Shown here: piece by piece, positions 33,238 to 42,582 of the stretch
Position numbering within the stretch: the first letter of the stretch is position 1
Layout of the letters: each line of letters begins with the position of its first letter
Assembly: GCA_045805805.1 (NCBI GenBank)
Contig: JBJMKO010000111.1
Span: forward strand, 1 to 64,000
DNA from: VRUE01 sp045805805
GTDB lineage: Bacteria; Actinomycetota; Thermoleophilia; Solirubrobacterales; 70-9
Length of the DNA: 64,000 bases
Reading direction: 5' to 3'
The notes under the pieces: model-generated
The model's database searches: none
The model's input: only the letters and a program-made list of their open reading frames with translations
What the model was told of the DNA's origin: nothing
Program-made: the position numbers and the translations under genes

Positions 33238-34347
33238 CTGGATCTCGCTGGTGCCGCCGTAGATCGTCGAGACGAGGGTGGTGCGGACGTGGCGCTCCAT
33301 GTCGTACTCGGTCGCGTAGCCGTAGCCGCCCATCATCTGCATCCCTTCCAGGGAGATCTTCTTCGCGGTTTCGGTCACCTTGAGCTTCGCCATCGAGGCC
33401 TCGCGAGGGAAGAGCTCGTCGGGGTTGGCGTCGACGCGGGCGGCGACGTCATAGGTGAGTAGGCGGCTGCACTCGAGCTCGGTGGCGAGGTCGGCGAGCC
33501 GGTGGGAGATCGTCTGGAAGCTGCCGATTGGGCGGCCGAACTGTTTGCGCTCCTTGACGTAGGCGAGCGTGTCGTCCATTGCCCGGCGCGCCAGGCCCAG
33601 CGACTGTGCGGCGATGATTAGGCGCTCGACGTTGAGGCCAGCCATCAGCTGCATCCAGGCCTTGCCTTCGGTGCCGAGCAGGTTCTCGGCCGGGATGTGA
33701 ACGTCGTCGAAGAAGACGTCGTTGACGACGCGGCCGCCCATCGTGTCGATGCCGCGGATCTCGACCCCCTCGGTGTCTTTCGGGATGCTGATCATGCTCA
33801 GCCCCTCGTGCTTGGAGCCGCTGTCGTCGGTGCGGCAGACGAGCAGGATGTGGTCGGCGACGTGGGCCTCGGAGATCCAGGTCTTCTGGCCGTTGATCGT
33901 GTAGCCGCCGTTTTCGCGCACCGCCTTGCAGCGCAGTGCGCCGACGTCGGAGCCGGCCTCGGGCTCCGACATCGCGATCGCCTCGACCGCGCCCTTGGCG
34001 ATCCCGCCGAGGATCTCCTCCTTCTGCGCGTCGGTGCCGAAGCGCTCGTAGGCGCCGGCGGTGATCGCGGTGACGGAGAAGCCGGCGATCGGGATCTGCC
34101 CGTAGGCCATCTCCTCGAGCAGCAGACAGAGGTCGACCATGCCGCCACCGGTACCCCCGTATACCTCGGGAACCGCGACGCCGAACCAGCCCAGCTCGGC
34201 GACCTTCGCGTAGAGGTCGACGTTGTGCGGCTCTTTGCCACCGTCGGTCAGCGCGTGGCGCTGCTCGCGGGTACCGCACTCGCGGGCGGCGAGGTCGCGG
34301 ATCGCGGCGACGAACGCATCCTGCTCGGGAGTGAAGGTGACTGTCAT
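33205..34347 (-). CDS. acyl-CoA dehydrogenase
   Basis: A 380-residue FAD enzyme for the first step of fatty-acid beta-oxidation. It has the three-part ACAD layout: helical N-domain, the beta-domain with A-M-S-E-P-E-A-G-S-D and W-I-S-E-A, and the helical C-domain with G-L-A-R-R-A and Q-M-M-G-G-Y-G-Y-A-T-E-Y, ending in Y-G-G-T-S-E-I-Q. It is the third gene of a thiolase-FadB-dehydrogenase operon, with 12 bases to the FadB stop. Chain-length preference is not readable. Confidence 0.94.
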   Translation of the reverse strand: MTVTFTPEQDAFVAAIRDLAARECGTREQRHALTDGGKEPHNVDLYAKVAELGWFGVAVPEVYGGTGGGMVDLCLLLEEMAYGQIPIAGFSVTAITAGAYERFGTDAQKEEILGGIAKGAVEAIAMSEPEAGSDVGALRCKAVRENGGYTINGQKTWISEAHVADHILLVCRTDDSGSKHEGLSMISIPKDTEGVEIRGIDTMGGRVVNDVFFDDVHIPAENLLGTEGKAWMQLMAGLNVERLIIAAQSLGLARRAMDDTLAYVKERKQFGRPIGSFQTISHRLADLATELECSRLLTYDVAARVDANPDELFPREASMAKLKVTETAKKISLEGMQMMGGYGYATEYDMERHVRTTLVSTIYGGTSEIQREIIAKTMGL

Positions 34348-34359
34348 CTCTACCCTCCC

Positions 34360-36561
34360 CTACGCGCTCGCGACGAGGGCGGCCCCGTCGGCGTAGGTCT
34401 CGCCGCGCTCCGCCTTCTCGACCAGGGACGCGGGCGGCTCGAAGCGCTCGCCGTACTTCTCGGCCAGCTCGCGCGTCCGGGCGACGAAACCGGCGGCGCC
34501 GCCCTCATAGCCGTCGATGAACTGCAGCACGCCGCCGCTCCAGGCGGGGAAGCCGATCCCGAAGATCGAGCCGATGTTGGCGTCGGCGACGGACTCGATA
34601 ACGCCCTCGTCGACGCACTTGACCGTCTCCAGCGCCTCGGCGAACATCATCCGCTCCTCGAGGTCCTTGAGCGAGATCGAGGACGGATCCTCAATCGACG
34701 GGAAAGCCTCGGCGAGGCCCTTCCAGAGACCGGCGCGCTTGCCCTCCTCGTCGTACTCGTAGAACCCCTTGCCGGCGAGGCGGCCGCCGCGGTCGAACTC
34801 GTCGAGCATGCGGTCGATCACGACCGTCGAGGGATGGTTGCCGATGTCGATGCCATCGGCCTCGGCCGCCGCCGCGTACTGGGCGCGGATCTTGCGCATC
34901 AGGTTGAGGTTGAGCTCGTCGGAGAGCTGCAGCACCGGGGCCGGGTAGCCGGCCTGCGAGGAGGCCTGCTCGATCGTCGGCGCCGGGACGCCCTCGGTCA
35001 GCATCGCGATGCCCTCGTTGATGAAGGTGCCGATCACGCGCGAGGTGAAGAACCCGCGCGAGTCGTTGACGACGATCGGGGTCTTGCGGATCGCCTTGGC
35101 GACGTCGAGGGCGCGGTAGAGCGTTTCCTCGCTGGTCTGCTCGCCCTTGATGATCTCCAGCAGCGGCATCTTGTCCACCGGGCTGAAGAAGTGCAGGCCG
35201 ATGAAGTCGGCCGGACGGCTGACGCCCTCGGCCAGGTCGGTGATCGGCAGGGTCGAGGTGTTGGAGCCGAGCAGCGCGCCCTCGGCGAGGTGCGGCTCGA
35301 TCTCGGCGAAGACGTGGGCCTTGACCGCGGGGTCCTCGAAGACCGCCTCGATCACCAGGTCGGCGCCGGCGGCGTCGGCCGGGTCCGCCGTCGGAGTGAT
35401 ACGGGCGAGCAGCTCGGCGCCCTTCTCCTCGGTCGAGCGGCCGCGCGAGACGGCCTTCTCGACCAGGCCCTGCGAGTAGCCCTTGCCGCGCTCGGCGGCT
35501 TCCTGGTCGACGTCCTTGAGCACGACCTCGATCCCGGCCTTGGCGCAGACGTAGGCGATCGCGGCGCCCATCATCCCGGCGCCGAGGATCACGGCCTTGG
35601 TCGGCGTGAACGGCTCGATCTCCTCGGGCCGGTTGCGAGCACCGTTGACCTCCTGCAGGTCGAAGAAGAAGGCCTGGATCATGTTCTTCGCCACCTGGCC
35701 GGTGGCGAGGTCGACGAAGTAGCGGCCCTCGATCTCGATCGCGTTGTCGAAGTCGACCTGGGCACCCTCGACCGCCGCCGCCATGATGTGGTGCGGGGCC
35801 GGGTAGTTGGCGCCCTTCAGCTGCTTGCGCAGGTTGGAGGGGAAGGCGGGCAGGTTCTGCGCCAGCTTTGGGTTGGACGGGGTGCCGCCGGGCATCTTGT
35901 AGCCCTGCGCGTCCCAGGGCTGGACCGCCTCGGGGTTGGCCTCGATCCAGGCCTTGGCGGCCGGGATCAGGTCCTCGCGGGCGGCGACGACCTCGCCGAC
36001 CAGGCCCATCTCCAGCGCCTTGTCGGGACGCAGTTCCTTGCCCTGCAGCAGCAGCTTCATCAGCGCGTCGGCGATGCCGAACATACGGACGGAGCGGACG
36101 ACGCCGCCACCGCCCGGCAGCAGGCCGAGCTTGACCTCGGGGAAGCCAAGCTTCACCTTGGAGTCGTCGACCGCGATCCGGTGGTGGGTGGCGAGAGCGA
36201 TCTCCAGGCCGCCGCCCAGGGCGGCGCCGTTGATCGCGGCGACGACCGGGACGCCGAGCGTCTCCAGGCGGCGCAGCTGTCCCTTGACCACGCGCAGGCC
36301 CTCGGCCAGCTCGGCCGCGTGCTCGGGCCGGACTTCTTTCAGGTCGTTGAGATCGCCGCCGGCGAAGAAGGTCTTCTTGGCGGAGGTGAGGACGACGCCC
36401 TTGATCTCCTCCTTCTCAGCTTCCAGCCGCTCCACCGTCGCCCCCATCGAGGCGACGTAGGCGGCGTTCATCGTGTTGGCCGACTGGTTCGGGTCGTCGA
36501 GCGTGAGGACGACGATGCCGTCGTCGCCACGCTCGTAGCGAATCGTTGTGCTCTCTGTCAT
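34360..36561 (-). CDS. fadB: fatty acid oxidation multifunctional protein (enoyl-CoA hydratase/3-hydroxyacyl-CoA dehydrogenase)
   Basis: A 733-residue two-enzyme protein. The N-terminal crotonase domain (1-190) has G-G-G-L-E-I-A-L-A and the G-L-L-P-G-G-G-G block with the catalytic-type Glu region. The middle holds the NAD site I-L-G-A-G-M-M-G-A (near 330), and the C-terminus holds the 3-hydroxyacyl-CoA dehydrogenase helices with H-F-F-S-P-V and G-F-F-T-S-R. It hydrates enoyl-CoA and oxidises the product. The start abuts the thiolase stop. Confidence 0.95.
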   Translation of the reverse strand: MTESTTIRYERGDDGIVVLTLDDPNQSANTMNAAYVASMGATVERLEAEKEEIKGVVLTSAKKTFFAGGDLNDLKEVRPEHAAELAEGLRVVKGQLRRLETLGVPVVAAINGAALGGGLEIALATHHRIAVDDSKVKLGFPEVKLGLLPGGGGVVRSVRMFGIADALMKLLLQGKELRPDKALEMGLVGEVVAAREDLIPAAKAWIEANPEAVQPWDAQGYKMPGGTPSNPKLAQNLPAFPSNLRKQLKGANYPAPHHIMAAAVEGAQVDFDNAIEIEGRYFVDLATGQVAKNMIQAFFFDLQEVNGARNRPEEIEPFTPTKAVILGAGMMGAAIAYVCAKAGIEVVLKDVDQEAAERGKGYSQGLVEKAVSRGRSTEEKGAELLARITPTADPADAAGADLVIEAVFEDPAVKAHVFAEIEPHLAEGALLGSNTSTLPITDLAEGVSRPADFIGLHFFSPVDKMPLLEIIKGEQTSEETLYRALDVAKAIRKTPIVVNDSRGFFTSRVIGTFINEGIAMLTEGVPAPTIEQASSQAGYPAPVLQLSDELNLNLMRKIRAQYAAAAEADGIDIGNHPSTVVIDRMLDEFDRGGRLAGKGFYEYDEEGKRAGLWKGLAEAFPSIEDPSSISLKDLEERMMFAEALETVKCVDEGVIESVADANIGSIFGIGFPAWSGGVLQFIDGYEGGAAGFVARTRELAEKYGERFEPPASLVEKAERGETYADGAALVASA

Positions 36562-37779
<1,218 letters not shown>

Positions 37780-37835
37780 TTCAAGCTCCTCTGGTTCGAA
37801 TCGGTTCGGTTCGGCTGCGGCGCGGCAGCATAACA

Positions 37836-37847
37836 TTCAGTCGTGAA
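37836..37847. promoter_or_regulatory. possible TetR operator half-sites
   Basis: TTCA-GTCG-TGAA is a short inverted repeat in the 94-base gap between the thiolase and the divergent TetR gene, where an autoregulator would bind. The evidence is position and symmetry only. Confidence 0.3.
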
Positions 37848-37873
37848 CGCAAACTTTACTACGATGGCCAACA

Positions 37874-38500
37874 GTGCCCGCCGCTGAGACTCCCGCCCGC
37901 CGCAGCCAGGCCGAGCGCAGCTCCGCCACCCGCGAAGCCCTGCTCGACGCCACGATCGCCTCTTTGGTCGAGGACGGCTACGCGAACGTGACGACGGCCG
38001 GCGTCGCCGAGCGCGCCGGCCTCTCCCGCGGCGCCCACCTGCACCACTTCCAGACCCGCCAGGCCCTGGTCGCGGCAGCGATCGAGCGGCTGGCGCGCCG
38101 CCGTTCGGCCGAGCAGCTCGCGGCAGCCGACAAGCTTCCAGAGGGGCGCGAGCGCGTAGCCGCCGGCCTCGACTTCATCTGGTCCAACTACGCCAGCCCG
38201 CTCTACCAGGCCGCGCTCGACCTCTGGACCGACGCCCGCACCGACGATGAGCTGCGCGCCGCACTCGTCGGCGTCGAACGCGAGCTCGACCGCCAGACCC
38301 TCGAGCTGGCCCGTCGCCTCTTCCCCGACCAAGCAGACCGCCCCGACTTCGAGCGCCTGGTCGAGATGGCTGCGGCAGCCGCCCGCGGTCTCGCCCTACT
38401 CGACACCCTCCACCCCGGCGACGACCGCAACAGCAAGCAGTGGGAGTTCTGCCGAGCGAAGCTGGTCGAGCTCTTCGAGCAGGGACCCGAGAGCAAGTAG
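37874..38500 (+). CDS. TetR-family regulator of the fatty-acid operon
   Basis: A 208-residue regulator. The N-terminal helix-turn-helix has T-R-E-A-L-L-D-A-T-I-A-S-L-V-E-D-G-Y-A-N-V-T-T and V-A-E-R-A-G-L-S-R-G-A-H-L-H-H-F. The C-terminal part is a ligand-binding helical domain. It is divergent from the thiolase-FadB-dehydrogenase operon, so it probably represses it and responds to acyl-CoA. The start is GTG 37874. Confidence 0.88.
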   Translation: MPAAETPARRSQAERSSATREALLDATIASLVEDGYANVTTAGVAERAGLSRGAHLHHFQTRQALVAAAIERLARRRSAEQLAAADKLPEGRERVAAGLDFIWSNYASPLYQAALDLWTDARTDDELRAALVGVERELDRQTLELARRLFPDQADRPDFERLVEMAAAAARGLALLDTLHPGDDRNSKQWEFCRAKLVELFEQGPESK

Positions 38501-38504
38501 TTTG

Positions 38505-38672
38505 GTGCCGATCGACGAGTACGAGGCATTGGAGGAGACGATCGAGATCCTCTCCGACCCCGACACGCTCACCGCGTTGGAGGCGGGCCTTAGCGAGATC
38601 GCCCGTGACGAAACGATCACTCTCACCGATCTACGCAGCGAGCTGGCCGAACGTCGGGTCTCCGACGACTAA
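38505..38672 (+). pseudogene. C-terminal remnant of a Phd/YefM-type antitoxin
   Basis: The 55 codons match only the C-terminal part of Phd/YefM antitoxins: P-I-D-E-Y-E-A-L-E-E-T-I-E-I-L-S-D-P and a following acidic helix. The N-terminal DNA-binding half is absent; the similarity begins right at the TetR stop. No RelE/YoeB toxin follows in 38673-38780. It is probably a leftover of a toxin-antitoxin pair. Confidence 0.6.
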
Positions 38673-38780
38673 TCGTTGGCACGGCTCGTCCCATAGGAAG
38701 CGGTTTTTCTTTCAGCCGAAGAGATCCTCAGGTCCATCAAACGGCTTGTCGATACCCGATATCAGTTGCGACGAGGCGAA

Positions 38781-39407
38781 ATGAGACTATTTCCAGCAAT
38801 GGCCGCAACGAGCATCCCCACAGTGCAGCCGCCAACTCGTTCTATCGGAGAATTGACGAGAGCGGCCTTTGGTCGCGAGTTGTCGATGTCCGCCGCACTA
38901 GAGCTGGTCGAAACCATCCCCTTCGACCCCTCTGAACTGCCGGTAACGGAGGGGTGTCCGAGTTCGCTTTGGATTGGAAGCATCGGCTACGAGAACTACC
39001 GCTCGGTTGAAGACTTTGCGCGAATCTTGGCCAATTCGGGCGTCGAGCAACTGGTCGATGTGCGCGAGTTGCCAATCTCACGCCGACGTGGGTTTGCCAA
39101 GTCAGCGCTAGCAGCCGCTCTGGCTGAGCAGTCAGTCGAGTACATCCACCTTCGGAGCATGGGCAACCCGAAGGAATTTCGAGACCTATACAAGTCGGGG
39201 AAGGTCGCCGAGGGTCGTGCGGGCTATGAGCACCTTCTAACCCATGAGCGGACCGACGAGCTTCGAGAACTGGCGACAACGATCCAGGAGAAAAGATCGG
39301 CCCTTATGTGCGTTGAGGCAGAAGAAAACGTCTGTCATCGGCAGGTCATCTTCGAGGCCCTACGCAATCAGCTTGGACTGGATCTAAACATCGCTCAAAT
39401 CGCCTAG
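38781..39407 (+). CDS. DUF488 family protein
   Basis: A 208-residue protein. The DUF488 core starts near residue 69 (I-G-S-I-G-Y-E-N-Y-R-S-V-E-D-F) and includes V-D-V-R-E-L-P-I-S-R-R-R-G-F-A-K and L-R-S-M-G-N-P-K, then A-L-M-C-V-E-A-E-E-N-V-C-H-R, a conserved Cys/His block near the end. About 60 residues precede this core, longer than in most members. The role of DUF488 is not settled. It overlaps the end of the convergent next gene by 24 bases. Confidence 0.8.
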   Translation: MRLFPAMAATSIPTVQPPTRSIGELTRAAFGRELSMSAALELVETIPFDPSELPVTEGCPSSLWIGSIGYENYRSVEDFARILANSGVEQLVDVRELPISRRRGFAKSALAAALAEQSVEYIHLRSMGNPKEFRDLYKSGKVAEGRAGYEHLLTHERTDELRELATTIQEKRSALMCVEAEENVCHRQVIFEALRNQLGLDLNIAQIA

Positions 39408-40178
39408 CGAGAGTTGGTCCGATCGGGGTGGCCACCACACGCCGAGGATCAAGAAGCCATCGAGATGCTGGTGCTGGTTGCCGACGATGAACGCGGTGTC
39501 TCTATCGGGCCCGCACATCTGATCGAGCCACTTGGCACAGATCAGGTCGCGCCAGTCCTCTCGCTCCCGAAGGTTGCGGTAAAGCGCAACGATCTCCCAA
39601 TCCACAATCGATTGCCGATGTCCAGGGCAATCGTCAGCCGCACACAAGTAGCGATATAGGAACCGAAAGGGAATCTGCTCCAGCGCTTTCCGCTGAAGCT
39701 GAAGGTCCGCAGAGCCGAGCAACGACCCCTGCGCGGCCCAATCCTCGGCCTGTTTCCCCTTCTCGGGATCCGGCTCAGCATCCTCGATGATGAGTTCCGA
39801 AACCTCTCGTGGGCGAAACATCTGAAGAGACGTTCCCTTCTCTTGCCGAGCCTTCCTGACCGCACACATGGACTCACCGATCGCAGGCTCGACGACTGGC
39901 CGCCGTGCCGCCCATTCATGCTCCGAGCTAAGCACCGGCCCGACCACCTCAATCGATTCCGCATCGACTCGCCACGACTCGGGGCGGCGATCGTCACGCG
40001 GCCTTTGAACTCTCGCCCGAATCGGCTGGTACTTCCGAAACTGCTGCGCATCTTCGAGCGTCCTAAACGGAACTGGATAAAGCCGGATCCATTCGCTCGT
40101 TCTCATATCCAGCCCCGCAATGCAGGAGACCTCGCCGTAGCGACGGCTCAATGCCGGGTATGCCTTTACCAGCGGCAA
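39384..40178 (-). CDS. uncharacterised protein with LYPVPFR motif
   Basis: A 264-residue soluble protein that I do not recognise by name. It begins with K-A-Y-P-A-L-S-R-R-Y-G-E-V-S-C-I-A-G and has W-I-R-L-Y-P-V-P-F-R followed by K-Y-Q-P-I-R and R-R-P-E-S-W-R-V, a conserved block seen in uncharacterised bacterial proteins. The C-terminal half has four cysteines (C-A-A-D-D-C, C-A-K-W-L-D-Q-M-C) that could bind a metal. It is convergent with the DUF488 gene and overlaps its end by 24 bases. A two-gene unit in tail-to-tail arrangement is possible. Confidence 0.65.
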   Translation of the reverse strand: MPLVKAYPALSRRYGEVSCIAGLDMRTSEWIRLYPVPFRTLEDAQQFRKYQPIRARVQRPRDDRRPESWRVDAESIEVVGPVLSSEHEWAARRPVVEPAIGESMCAVRKARQEKGTSLQMFRPREVSELIIEDAEPDPEKGKQAEDWAAQGSLLGSADLQLQRKALEQIPFRFLYRYLCAADDCPGHRQSIVDWEIVALYRNLREREDWRDLICAKWLDQMCGPDRDTAFIVGNQHQHLDGFLILGVWWPPRSDQLSLGDLSDV

Positions 40179-40303
40179 GAACTTGATCTCATGCGGCTCA
40201 GACGAAGCGATTCAACGATGCTAGGCCCAGCACCGGCGGCGTCCGCATCCTCAAGGCTCCGTTTCGAGAACCAACTTGCGTCGCCGAAAAGGCGGTCGGG
40301 CCG

Positions 40304-40495
40304 TCATCGGGGCCGACTCCCATCGGCGTCGAGGCACGTAAACCGGTAGTCGTCGAGGTCAAAGCGGGCGCTGCGCCAGGCCACCTCCAGCGTGGGCGAG
40401 GCGCGGAACGGAGCGTCGCCGTGGGAGTCGAAGTAGTAGCTGTTTGCGTTGCGCAGGTGCCCGAGAAAAACTTGGCGATCGCGGCGGCTGAGCAA
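40304..40495 (-). pseudogene. small frame, possible C-terminal remnant of a flavoprotein
   Basis: A 63-codon frame in the 424-base gap 40179-40602. N-S-Y-Y-F-D-S-H-G-D-A-P-F-R-A-S-P-T-L-E and the W-R-S-A-R-F-D-L-D-D-Y-R-F end look like the tail of flavin-containing monooxygenase-type proteins. No N-terminal part is present upstream. The rest of the gap shows nothing else that I can name. Confidence 0.35.
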
Positions 40496-40602
40496 CTTCT
40501 CGAAGTCGCGTTAGTTGGCCCCGCGGGTTAGGCCCAAGGCACTCTCTGCCCCGGCGTCCGTGGGCTAGGCTCAGCCCGTCCCCAACAGATCGAAGGCCTC
40601 GC

Positions 40603-41979
40603 ATGAAAAAGCCCCTTGCCCCCGATCAAGCGGCGATGCTCTACGGCAACCGCTTCCTCACCGAAGACGCCCCAGATGGGCCCTTCCCGGAGAGCGGCAT
40701 GTCGGCCCTCGACGCGATGCGGCTCGTCGACGAGGAACTGGCGCTGGAGGGCGACCCGCAGCGCAACCTGGCGACCTTCGTGACGACCTGGATGGAGCCC
40801 GAGGCCCAGCGAATCATCGGCGACAACCTCTACCGCAACTTCATCGACCATGCCGAGTACCCGATCTCGGCCGAAGTCGAGCAGCGCTGCATCCGCATGC
40901 TCGCCGACCTCTACCACGCCCCCGGCGAGACGACCGGCGCCCGCACCCAGGGCTCCTCGGAGGCGATCATGCTCGGTGCCCTCTCGCTGAAGTGGAAGTG
41001 GAAGGAGCGCCGCGAAGTCGAGTCGAAGCCAATCGACAAGCCGAACCTGATCTTCGGCGGCGACGTGCACGTGGTCTGGGAGAAGTTCTGCCGTTACTTC
41101 GACGTCGAGCCGCGGATCGTGCCGCTGCAGGACGGCAAGTACACGATCGGCCCCGAGGACGTGGAGCCCCACGTCGACGAGAACACGATCGGCGTTGCCG
41201 CCGTGCTCGGCACGACCTTCACCGGTCACATGGACGACATCGTCGGCATCAACAAGCTGCTGATCGACCTCAAGGGCGACAAAGGCCTCGACGTGCCACT
41301 CCACGTCGACGCCGCCAGCGGCGGCTTCACCTGGCCCTTCCTCTACCCGGACTCCGAGTGGGACTTCCGGCTCGAGCAGGTGCGCTCGATCAACGTCTCC
41401 GGGCACAAGTTCGGACTCGTCTACCCCGGCGTCGGCTGGCTCGTCTTCCGAGAGAAGAGCGACCTCGCCGAGGACCTCGTCTTCTACGAGAACTACCTGG
41501 GGAAAACCGACGCGACCTTCACCCTCAACTTCTCCACCGGCGCCTCGATGGTGCTCGCCCAGTACTACAACTTCGTCCGCTACGGGCGCGAGGGATACGC
41601 CTACGTCATGAAGGCGATGCAGCAGAACGCCCGGGCCCTGGCCGACAAGCTCGAGGCCATCGGCGAATTCGAGCTGATCGGCGACGGCGAGGAGCAGCTG
41701 CCCCTGGTCGCCTTCAAGCTCGCCGGCGAGAAGAACTACGATGAGTTCGACCTCTCCTGGCAGCTCTCGGCCGAGCGCGGCTGGATGCTTCCCGCCTACA
41801 CGATGCCGCCCAACGCCGAAGACGTCAAAGTCCTGCGGGCGCTGGTCAAGCAGACGCTCAGCCGCGAGCAGGTCGACCGCCTCGCCGAGGACATCGAAAC
41901 GGCCTGCGCGACACTCGAGAAGAAGGGTGGCGCCCATCCCTCCGAGCGCAGACAGGTGAAGACCGGGACCGGATACTGA
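40603..41979 (+). CDS. gad: glutamate decarboxylase
   Basis: A 458-residue PLP enzyme of the GAD family that turns glutamate into GABA and consumes a proton, so it can aid acid resistance. The PLP lysine is Lys269 in S-G-H-K-F-G-L-V-Y-P-G-V-G-W. The H-V-D-A-A-S-G-G-F block (Asp for the PLP ring) and T-Q-G-S-S-E-A block are also present. No GABA antiporter is adjacent. The gene ends at a bidirectional hairpin. Confidence 0.95.
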   Translation: MKKPLAPDQAAMLYGNRFLTEDAPDGPFPESGMSALDAMRLVDEELALEGDPQRNLATFVTTWMEPEAQRIIGDNLYRNFIDHAEYPISAEVEQRCIRMLADLYHAPGETTGARTQGSSEAIMLGALSLKWKWKERREVESKPIDKPNLIFGGDVHVVWEKFCRYFDVEPRIVPLQDGKYTIGPEDVEPHVDENTIGVAAVLGTTFTGHMDDIVGINKLLIDLKGDKGLDVPLHVDAASGGFTWPFLYPDSEWDFRLEQVRSINVSGHKFGLVYPGVGWLVFREKSDLAEDLVFYENYLGKTDATFTLNFSTGASMVLAQYYNFVRYGREGYAYVMKAMQQNARALADKLEAIGEFELIGDGEEQLPLVAFKLAGEKNYDEFDLSWQLSAERGWMLPAYTMPPNAEDVKVLRALVKQTLSREQVDRLAEDIETACATLEKKGGAHPSERRQVKTGTGY

Positions 41980-41994
41980 CCAGCGCCACCCCTC

Positions 41995-42021
41995 GCCCCG
42001 CCGCTTTCCGTGCGGCGGGGC
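41995..42021. terminator. bidirectional hairpin between convergent genes
   Basis: Perfect 10-bp GC stem (41995-42004 with 42012-42021) with a 7-base loop. It lies between the gad stop and the stop of the next minus-strand gene. Confidence 0.75.
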
Positions 42022-42034
42022 AGATCAGGCGTGT

Positions 42035-42460
42035 TCAGACCTGTTCTTCCTGCTGTTCTTTCTTCAGCTTTGCCGCGCCGCTCACGCAGCGTGAGAACGG
42101 GGTGCCTTTCTCGCCTTTGACGTGTTTCCTGCTCATTTCCTTGCAGGCTTTGGCCGGAGTGATCTTTTCGCTGTTGGCGACCTTCGCCATCGCGGTCACG
42201 CACTGACTGAACGGCGTACCTTTCTCGCCGGCGACGTGTTTTTTGCTTTGGCCTTTGCAGTGGACGCCGTAGGCTTTCGCCTTTTCCTGCGTGCCGGCGC
42301 CCGGTCCGGGCGTTTCGTTCTGGGCCGGCGTGTATTTAGGGCCGTTGCTGATGCCGTCGCCCTGGCCGGGGTTGGTGGGCTGACTGGCAATGGCCATCGT
42401 GGGCGCCGTCGCGAGGGCGAGCGCGCCGAGGACCACGGCAAACTTCGTCTGGAGCTTCAT
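42035..42460 (-). CDS. secreted small protein with duplicated KHVxGEKGTPFSxC motif
   Basis: A 141-residue exported protein. The signal peptide covers about 26 residues, ending at A-I-A-S. The mature part has a Pro/Gly-rich linker, then two similar units: C-K-x-x-S-K-K-H-V-A-G-E-K-G-T-P-F-S-Q-C and C-K-E-x-S-R-K-H-V-K-G-E-K-G-T-P-F-S-R-C. The paired cysteines probably form disulfides. It ends in a Lys/Glu/Gln-rich tail. It lies downstream of the sigma factor on the same strand, so it may be a target or partner. The function is unknown. Confidence 0.75.
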   Translation of the reverse strand: MKLQTKFAVVLGALALATAPTMAIASQPTNPGQGDGISNGPKYTPAQNETPGPGAGTQEKAKAYGVHCKGQSKKHVAGEKGTPFSQCVTAMAKVANSEKITPAKACKEMSRKHVKGEKGTPFSRCVSGAAKLKKEQQEEQV

Positions 42461-42582
42461 CGCGTCTCCTTCGTGTCATGCACCCCGGCTCGGGGCGCCT
42501 TGCTTTCGTGCTGCTGAAACGGGGACCGGCGGTGCCCGTCAGGCCATTCTCGGCGAGGTCGGCCTTGCCCTGGCCGGATGTC

